Source: an uncultured bacterium | GTDB lineage: Bacteria > Actinomycetota > Coriobacteriia > Coriobacteriales > Eggerthellaceae | DNA: 38,732 nt | Assembly: GCA_905214325.1 (NCBI GenBank) | Contig: CAJMLT010000012.1 | Location: 1 to 38,732 of the forward strand | Direction of reading: 5' to 3' | Shown here: positions 32,800-38,732 of the stretch, piece after piece | Numbering within the stretch: the stretch's first letter is position 1 | Layout of the letters: the number at the start of each line of letters is the position of its first letter | Position numbers and translations under genes: made by a program | The notes under the pieces: model-generated | What the model saw: only the letters and a program-made list of their open reading frames with translations | Databases searched by the model: none | What the model was told of the DNA's origin: nothing

Positions 32800-35700
32800 C
32801 TACTCCCGTCCCCCACGACGCCTCCGCACGAAGACTGCGGTAGCGATCGATGCAGCCGCAAGGAGAGTCAGAAGCCCAGCGAACACACCGTTGGAATCAG
32901 CGGTCTTGGAGGTGGTGGCGCTTCCCACGAACCCTTGGCCGGAAGACTGCCCATCCGAAACCCCGTTGCTTCCATCGTCGATCACCTTATCACCTACCGT
33001 CACCCGTGCAACGACCTGCGTGCCCTTATCGGTGAAGAAGGTCACCTCGTACACACCTGGAGCTTGAACCACCTTCCAGTCGGCCTTCACGACGGCAACC
33101 TCGCTGCCATCGGCGGTCGAATACGCGTGGGCTTTCATGCGATCGGCCAGTTCGGTTGCAATATCGTTTTGAGATTTGGCAAGCAATACGCCCGCCTCCT
33201 CATAGGTCAACTCGATATCATCGGCGAAAATACGCTCGGCATTGACGGCGCTTTCGGCGGAGTTATCGGTCACCGTCGCCTGCACCGTGGCCGAAGTGCC
33301 CGCTTGCGTTTCGAAGGTGACCGCATACACGCCCTTTTCCGCCTTTATGGCATGGACGACCGCGGTAATGTCAACGGATTGCCCATCGATGGTGGAACGG
33401 GCTTGAGCGTCAGCGAGGCGGATGAGTTCCACCCTGCCCGCATCCAAGGGATCTGCCGCGTAAGCAACGCGGATCAGCGAATCACTTTCGAACACCCCAC
33501 CCTGCAAGATACTTTGCGCCTCCGCAACGGAAAGGGAGAAGTCGTGAGCGATTATCTGCTCATTGTCGGGGCTGGCATCGTCTCGGGCGAAGTTAGCCGT
33601 GAAGGTGGTTGCGGTGTAGACGTTGTTCGTCTTGGCGGCGGCATTCACCTGATCGGCGCTGAGTGTCGCATCGGTGGTCTTGGTGGAGTTGGAAGAGTTG
33701 GTCCAGTTAACGAAGTGGTAGCCGGTCTTCGCCGTGGCGGTGGCACCGGTGGCATTGCCAGTAGCGGGAGCCACCGAATCACGTGCCGGCGTAACCGTAC
33801 CCTTGGACGTGTCGGATGAGACGTAGCTCAGTGTCACGTTGGCGTTTTCGGTCCAGGTGGCCTGCAGGGTCACCCCGGATACCTGATCATCGGCAACGAG
33901 TGTCGAATAGGCCGTGGTGGAACCCACCTTTTTGGAGGTTTCACCCTTCACCACCCATCCGGCAAAGGTATACCCCGCCCGAGTAGGGGTGGTGGATACC
34001 AAACCGGCACCATTCCAATGCACATCGGTCCTATCGGCGATGGAAGCAGGACTGGCCTTCGATGCCGAATCGGTATCGTTCATGTCATAGGAGACGGTAT
34101 AGGTGTTCTGCGTCCACTTGGCATAGAGCGTCAAAGGATTGTTGGGCGTGGTGTCGGTGGTGAAGTTCCACTTGGCGGCATCGGTGCAGGCAGCATCGGT
34201 ATACCAGCCGCCGAAGGTCCAGCCGACTTCGCTCAGGTTACCGGGGTCGGCCACTTGGGCACCGTAGCGGATGGCACTTTGTTTTGCAGGGGCACTTCCG
34301 TGTCCGTTCTCGTCGAACGTGACATCGTTGGTTGCCCGGTCATAATAGACCTTGACCACCAACGATCCGTCGGGAGCTATGGTGCGAGCTGTTTCGGATT
34401 CGGCTATTCCGGTAGAGGCGTAGGTGGTTTTGGCCTTGGTGAATCCGGTGTAGGTTTTATCGGAAACGTTTGGAGCGGTATCGGTGGTACCGGTGAGGTT
34501 TTGATCATCGGAAGTGATAGGGGTATAGGTGGCACCGGTGGTGTTTTGTTGATAGCGCTCGACTCTGTATTTCGTATCCGTGTTGGGAGCGAAGTTGGCC
34601 GTGAAGGTGGTGGCGGTGTAGACGTTGTTCGTCTTGGCAGAAGCATTCACCTGATCGGCGCTAAGTGTCGCATCGGTGGTCTTGGTGGAGTCGGCGGTGT
34701 TGGTCCAGTTAACGAAGTGGTAGCCGGTCTTCGCTGTGGCAGTGGCCCCGGTAGCATTGCCGGTGATGGGCGACACGTCTTCACTTGCCGGGTCCACCGT
34801 TCCCATGGCAGTATCGGAAGACACGTAGCTCAGTGCAACCTCGGCCCCCTCGCTCCAGGTGGCCTGCAGGGTCACTTCATTCACTTCGGGCCCGGAAACA
34901 AGCGAGGAATACAACGTGCTTTCCGTAACCGCTTTGGACGTATCGCCCTTCACCACCCAGCCGTCGAAGGTATAGCCCTGGCGAGTAGGTGTGACGGCAA
35001 CCAAATCGGCACTATCCCAACGCGCGTCCGTTTTGTCGGCGATGGTGGTCGGATCGGCTTTGAAATCGGAATCGCCGTCATTCATGTCGTACTTGACGGT
35101 ATACGTGGCATCGCCGGTAACCGCAAAGTTGGCCGTATAGGTCGTTGCCTTGTACAGGTTCGTCTTCGCATCTTTTGCGGGGACGAAACTAACATCCTCG
35201 CTGATGGTATACTGCTCGCTTCCCAAGCCCCACGCGGTACTCCACCCAACGAAGGTGTAACCCGCCTTGGGCTCAGCGGTAGCACCCTTGGGCGATCCCG
35301 TGGCCGGAGTGCTGATGGTCTCGCTCGTCTTTTCCTGAGGAACGGCACCGTCCTCGTTGTAGGTAACGCTACCCTTTGCGCCATCGACGCTCTGATAGAC
35401 GACATCGACGCTTTCGGCCAGTCCGAAGGAATAGGTGTAGTCGACAGAGGAGGTAATGGCACCGGAAGCGGTGTTGGGGACGTTGTCCCATGCACCGGTG
35501 GTCAGATCGTACCCCGCCGCAGGCACCATACCAGCAGGTACACCGGAGGCGTTCAGGGTGCCCGACCACGCACCGGGGGCTCCGCTCAATTCCACCGATT
35601 CCTTGATGTCGCAAACGGAACCGTTCGACCAAGCGCCCTGCTGCACCTTATACGTGACCGTTGCAGCATAGGAGGCCGACACGCTCATGTTGCCCGTCGG

Positions 35701-38700
35701 CATGGTGAAGGTCTGCGTACCGGATGCGTCTTCCGAAATATCACCCGGCACATCACCGACGAAGTTCCACTGGAAGAAGTCAACGCCATCATAGGTGTTG
35801 GGGGTGATGGTCACCGTATCGCCGGGAGCGTACCAAGATTTATCGGAAGTACCATTGGTAACCGACACCGAATAGAGCTTCTCCCATGAACCGGTGGCAA
35901 CCACGTTGCGGGAAGGCATGACATAGCCATCGCCCACCTGGGCAAGATCGGATGACAGAGACCAACCCAGGAATCTATACCCTTCCACCTCGGTCGGATC
36001 GGACAAGGTGAAGGATTCACCCCGCTTCGCGGAAAGAGATGTCGGCGGAACCGCGGTGGTGGGCGCACTCGCATCGAAGGCATAGGTCGCCTCGAAAGAG
36101 CGTCGCTCCCAACAACCCACCAACGTCGTATCCTGGTCGAGGGTGAATTTGCCCGCCTCGCGTTCGTCATCGGTGATCGCATGACCGGTGGCGGTGGTCC
36201 ATCCCAAGAACTCATACCCCTCATAGAGGGCCTTATAGGGATCATCCGCAGCGGCCGTTGCCGTGGTGGCGCCTACGGATGGATAAGCGGGTAAGCTCAC
36301 CACAGAATCTTCGGAGACATCGGAAGCGGGCAAGACGGGTAGGGCACTGGGCTTGTCGGCATCCGATGCGGTACCGGAGATACCTCCATCGCGTCCGGCC
36401 CATGTGTAGCTGAGCGTATGCTTCACCGGATCGGGGTCCTTGGTCCAGTTACCGGTGATACTCACCGCGGAATCGGGCATGATGAAGGATCCGTCGGTCA
36501 CCGCAGCCCCCGATACCTGCCAACCATCGAAGGTATAACCGGGCACCGCGGGTGCCGGGGCAAGCGTCACCTCGACCCCCGGCGAATAAGCAATGGAGGA
36601 AGGCAAGGTGGGGGCGGATCCGGAGATGGTCCCGGTATAGGAATAGCTGACATCGTAGGAATTTTCCGAGCGCGCACCGGAATAGTGACGCACCGCATTG
36701 GACACCTTGACGGAATCCCCCACCATCACACTGGCCTGATTGACGTATTCCACCAGGTCGACGCCGAGGGAGGCCGCATCTTCCGATACCCCAGCATAGA
36801 AGGATATGTCCACTTCGTTTCCGGGAAGCAGATTGAGCACCTGAAAGGTCAGGGTACGCGTCTCGATGTCGTAATCATAATCTCCCAGCATCGCACCTCC
36901 CTGAGAGTTGTGCAACCTGAGGGGTTTTTCTATAGAAGCAAACAGCGCAGCATGAACATACTTGGGCATCACATCGGTAAACGTGAGCACATCGATGGTG
37001 TCACCTTCGGAGCCCACGTTGGCGACGTGCAACGTATATTCCAGCGTGGTGCTCGTCGAGATCTCTCCCATGTCGATCACGTCTTCCGAAGTGCGTACGG
37101 AAACAGCGGGAGAAGCTTCGTCAGCGTGCGCCTCGGCGGGGGAAAGCGCGCTAGAAACAAGGCTCATCGAAGGCGTAGGCTCTTCGGAAGAATCGGTGCC
37201 CTCAACGGAGTCGGATGAGGAAGAGGATGACTCGCCCTCCTCCTTTTCGGAAGCAACCATCGACGCGCCGACATCATCCGTATTCTCCTGCGAAAGCGTT
37301 GCCGGGGGTGCACCCAAGATGAAATTGTCCCTGGGGATGCTGCGTCCCGATGAATTTTCCATCCTCGTCTGGTCCGGCACCGTGCGGCAATACACCAAGC
37401 AAGTCGTGTCCATTCCGGCAAACATATTCTCCATGGATTGCGGAGAGTATGATTTTCCCGTATTGAACATCGAAAGATCGAGAACGGTAAGCGACGAACA
37501 CGAATCGAACATATACGACATCCGCTCCACATTCTGGGTTCGGAAGGAAGAAAGATCGAGCGAGGCCAGCTTGGAACAATGCTGAAACATGGAGCTCATC
37601 GATGTCGTGCGGTTGGTGTCGAATGACGACAGGTCGACGGAGACGAGATTGGCGCAATCCGTAAACAGACTATTCATTTTCGTAACCTGAGACGTGTCAA
37701 GGGAGCTGAGATCGAGGGAAGTGAGACTGGAACAGCTCTGGAACATACCGCCCATGTCCGTCACTCTGAACGTCTTGAATCCCGACACGTCAAGGGATGT
37801 CAGTGCCGAACAGCCGACAAACATCGAGTTCATATTCGATACCCACGAGGTATCGAATGACGACAGGTCAACAGAGGGGAGGTTGGAACACCCACCGAAC
37901 ATCGAGTTCATATCCCTCACTTGAGAGGTGTCGAACGAACTCACATCTATATCGCGAACATCTAACATATCGGAGAACATCTCGGACATATTCGTTACCT
38001 GAGAGGTGTCGAACGACGACAGATCAAGGGAGGAAAGCGCATAGCAGCTTGAGAACATCTGAAACATATCCGTTACCTGAGAGGTGTTGAAGCCGGAGAG
38101 GTCGAGATTCTCAAGGTAAGAACAACCCTCGAACATGCGCCTCATATTCACTACCTGGGAGGTATCGAAATGATCGTTGAAGTTGATTTCGGTAACACTG
38201 CAAAACGCATCGAAAAGCTCCTCGGCCCAATCCCCCGGCCTGATACTGCCGCGTGGGCTGACCAGATAGAGATCATAGCCGATGTTCCCCGCTTCTTCGC
38301 CATAATCGATGACTCCGTTTTCCACCACGTACGCGTCCACGACGCCGGATCGGGCGGCATTCCATTTTTCGGAATAGGAATCCGGAGCGGTATCGGTGAA
38401 CGTGATGCTGCGTACCTGCATCATCGTCATCGTCGATGAGCCGAACCAGTCCATTTCGCGCATTTGGCCGCCGATCTGCTTGAAGCGCGCCGTGAACGTG
38501 GTGTCGAAATTCTTGGTGCCCAAGCTGTCACGGTTGAGGTTGTTCTGCGCCACTTCGGGCGAAAGATAGGGATTGGTGCTGATACGCTTATTCGACTCGT
38601 TCACCTTATACCACCCGTCGAAGGCGTATCCCTCTTCGGGCGTTGCAACGGAGCCCGTAATTTCACCGGTGTCGTTGAAGGGGATCTCATACGACCCCGC

Positions 38701-38732
38701 CGGATCAACACTACCACCCGGTTCGGCCTCGT
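32800..38732 (-). CDS. Giant multi-repeat surface adhesin, partial (N-terminus off right edge)
   Basis: The frame is open to the right edge: 42 codons precede the GTG at 38604 and encode plain repeat sequence (EEGYAFDGWYKVNES), so that GTG is an internal valine. At least 1,976 residues are visible. In order: a partial FDGWY repeat; BspA/DUF285 leucine-rich repeats (about 37420-38200); a Ser/Glu-rich linker; a DUF11-like region (about 36650-37130, LEYTLHVANVGSEGDTIDVL); then many InlB-like or related repeats (GYTFDGWQV, GYEFLGWTT, GYTFDGWVVKG, GYHFVNWTN). Two duplicated domains of unknown type follow (EQIIAHDFSLSVAEAQ and ERIFADDIELTYEEAG). The tail is SATTSKTADSNG, a hydrophobic helix and RRRRGGRE, a degenerate sorting signal. 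It is probably a wall-attached adhesin or host-interaction protein. Confidence 0.87.
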   Translation of the reverse strand, partial: EAEPGGSVDPAGSYEIPFNDTGEITGSVATPEEGYAFDGWYKVNESNKRISTNPYLSPEVAQNNLNRDSLGTKNFDTTFTARFKQIGGQMREMDWFGSSTMTMMQVRSITFTDTAPDSYSEKWNAARSGVVDAYVVENGVIDYGEEAGNIGYDLYLVSPRGSIRPGDWAEELFDAFCSVTEINFNDHFDTSQVVNMRRMFEGCSYLENLDLSGFNTSQVTDMFQMFSSCYALSSLDLSSFDTSQVTNMSEMFSDMLDVRDIDVSSFDTSQVRDMNSMFGGCSNLPSVDLSSFDTSWVSNMNSMFVGCSALTSLDVSGFKTFRVTDMGGMFQSCSSLTSLDLSSLDTSQVTKMNSLFTDCANLVSVDLSSFDTNRTTSMSSMFQHCSKLASLDLSSFRTQNVERMSYMFDSCSSLTVLDLSMFNTGKSYSPQSMENMFAGMDTTCLVYCRTVPDQTRMENSSGRSIPRDNFILGAPPATLSQENTDDVGASMVASEKEEGESSSSSSDSVEGTDSSEEPTPSMSLVSSALSPAEAHADEASPAVSVRTSEDVIDMGEISTSTTLEYTLHVANVGSEGDTIDVLTFTDVMPKYVHAALFASIEKPLRLHNSQGGAMLGDYDYDIETRTLTFQVLNLLPGNEVDISFYAGVSEDAASLGVDLVEYVNQASVMVGDSVKVSNAVRHYSGARSENSYDVSYSYTGTISGSAPTLPSSIAYSPGVEVTLAPAPAVPGYTFDGWQVSGAAVTDGSFIMPDSAVSITGNWTKDPDPVKHTLSYTWAGRDGGISGTASDADKPSALPVLPASDVSEDSVVSLPAYPSVGATTATAAADDPYKALYEGYEFLGWTTATGHAITDDEREAGKFTLDQDTTLVGCWERRSFEATYAFDASAPTTAVPPTSLSAKRGESFTLSDPTEVEGYRFLGWSLSSDLAQVGDGYVMPSRNVVATGSWEKLYSVSVTNGTSDKSWYAPGDTVTITPNTYDGVDFFQWNFVGDVPGDISEDASGTQTFTMPTGNMSVSASYAATVTYKVQQGAWSNGSVCDIKESVELSGAPGAWSGTLNASGVPAGMVPAAGYDLTTGAWDNVPNTASGAITSSVDYTYSFGLAESVDVVYQSVDGAKGSVTYNEDGAVPQEKTSETISTPATGSPKGATAEPKAGYTFVGWSTAWGLGSEQYTISEDVSFVPAKDAKTNLYKATTYTANFAVTGDATYTVKYDMNDGDSDFKADPTTIADKTDARWDSADLVAVTPTRQGYTFDGWVVKGDTSKAVTESTLYSSLVSGPEVNEVTLQATWSEGAEVALSYVSSDTAMGTVDPASEDVSPITGNATGATATAKTGYHFVNWTNTADSTKTTDATLSADQVNASAKTNNVYTATTFTANFAPNTDTKYRVERYQQNTTGATYTPITSDDQNLTGTTDTAPNVSDKTYTGFTKAKTTYASTGIAESETARTIAPDGSLVVKVYYDRATNDVTFDENGHGSAPAKQSAIRYGAQVADPGNLSEVGWTFGGWYTDAACTDAAKWNFTTDTTPNNPLTLYAKWTQNTYTVSYDMNDTDSASKASPASIADRTDVHWNGAGLVSTTPTRAGYTFAGWVVKGETSKKVGSTTAYSTLVADDQVSGVTLQATWTENANVTLSYVSSDTSKGTVTPARDSVAPATGNATGATATAKTGYHFVNWTNSSNSTKTTDATLSADQVNAAAKTNNVYTATTFTANFARDDASPDNEQIIAHDFSLSVAEAQSILQGGVFESDSLIRVAYAADPLDAGRVELIRLADAQARSTIDGQSVDITAVVHAIKAEKGVYAVTFETQAGTSATVQATVTDNSAESAVNAERIFADDIELTYEEAGVLLAKSQNDIATELADRMKAHAYSTADGSEVAVVKADWKVVQAPGVYEVTFFTDKGTQVVARVTVGDKVIDDGSNGVSDGQSSGQGFVGSATTSKTADSNGVFAGLLTLLAAASIATAVFVRRRRGGRE
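33589..33759 (-). repeat. Direct repeat copy B within the adhesin gene
   Basis: This 171-base block matches 34591-34761 with 14 mismatches by my hand count (about 92 percent). It encodes the AKTGYHFVNWTN-type segment through TTFTANF. The offset is 1002 bases, exactly 334 codons, so the copies are in frame and the less conserved sequence between them is part of the same module. Confidence 0.85.
34591..34761 (-). repeat. Direct repeat copy A within the adhesin gene
   Basis: Partner of the block at 33589-33759. At protein level the homology extends further upstream through the YDMND-TDVHW-GYTFAGWVVKG stretch, so the repeating unit is a module of several sub-domains, of which this block is the best conserved part. 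Confidence 0.85.
37420..38200 (-). repeat. BspA/DUF285-type leucine-rich repeat array
   Basis: About nine full 26-residue (78-base) units of the form M-x-x-MF-x-x-C-S-x-L-x-x-LDLSSFDTSQVT, with degenerate units at both ends. This is the BspA-like leucine-rich repeat found in surface proteins of oral and gut bacteria and of trichomonads. Nucleotide copies differ at many sites, so the array is old. Confidence 0.88.

Noticed and set aside
34018..35889. Plus-strand open frame of 623 codons, Gly/Ile/Arg-rich
   Set aside because: It is antisense to the repeat region of the adhesin. Its internal repeats (VVRLGRSIHLIGAKCRIGG-like) copy the adhesin repeats in reverse complement.
37420..38200. Regularly spaced 78-base repeats as a possible CRISPR array
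   Set aside because: The repeats are diverged, in frame, and encode BspA-type leucine-rich units without unique spacers.
32800..38604. GTG at 38604 as the start of the adhesin
   Set aside because: The frame is open and clearly coding beyond it to the window edge, and no signal peptide follows it.

Overview
The window looks like a chromosomal segment of a Gram-positive, host-associated actinobacterium of the class Coriobacteriia, probably Eggerthellaceae (inferred, not proven). The grounds are moderately high GC, GTG and TTG starts beside ATG, very large secreted proteins with InlB-type (Listeria-Bacteroides) repeats, BspA-type leucine-rich repeats and LPxTG-like tails, and several ferredoxin/redox genes. 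I saw no tRNA, rRNA, CRISPR array, insertion sequence or phage gene. Protein genes fill the window almost completely and no gene-free stretch exceeds 300 bases.

Layout. (1) 1-2857, minus strand: a likely operon of a HypA-like nickel chaperone, a cysteine-rich membrane-anchored ferredoxin and a cysteine-rich ArsR repressor, perhaps extending into an SRPBCC membrane protein cut by the left edge. Its promoter at 2924-2952 has a perfect palindrome filling the gap between -35 and -10, as expected of ArsR autoregulation. (2) 3114-12462: a small unknown gene, a secreted beta-helix surface protein, a Cache/degenerate GGDEF/EAL membrane phosphodiesterase, a giant surface protein with two papain-like domains, and a flavodoxin. 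(3) 12641-18808: two coupled glycosyltransferase genes, shikimate dehydrogenase, a FetAB-type ABC exporter, and a translationally coupled Ogt/AlkA-type DNA alkylation-repair pair. (4) 18930-24419: an 835-codon TPR protein of unknown role, a C39-type lipoprotein protease, an acyl-ACP thioesterase, and an HsmA-like membrane protein divergent from a TetR regulator with a striking compound palindrome between them.

(5) 24540-32628 is the most unusual block. A minus-strand cluster encodes an ABC ATPase with an N-terminal GAF sensor domain, a long FtsX-type permease with coiled coils, and a 995-residue protein joining a polytopic membrane input, a Cache-like external domain, HAMP, a PP2C/SpoIIE phosphatase and an RsbW-like kinase. 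A STAS anti-sigma-antagonist gene is divergent from it. I read this as a candidate partner-switching signalling system tied to a sensory ABC exporter or mechanotransmitter; no sigma factor lies in the window.

(6) 32800-38732, minus strand: one huge adhesin-like gene that runs off the right edge. It has BspA repeats, a DUF11-like region, an array of FDGW-type repeats including two modules 1002 nt apart, a duplicated C-terminal domain and a degenerate sorting tail.
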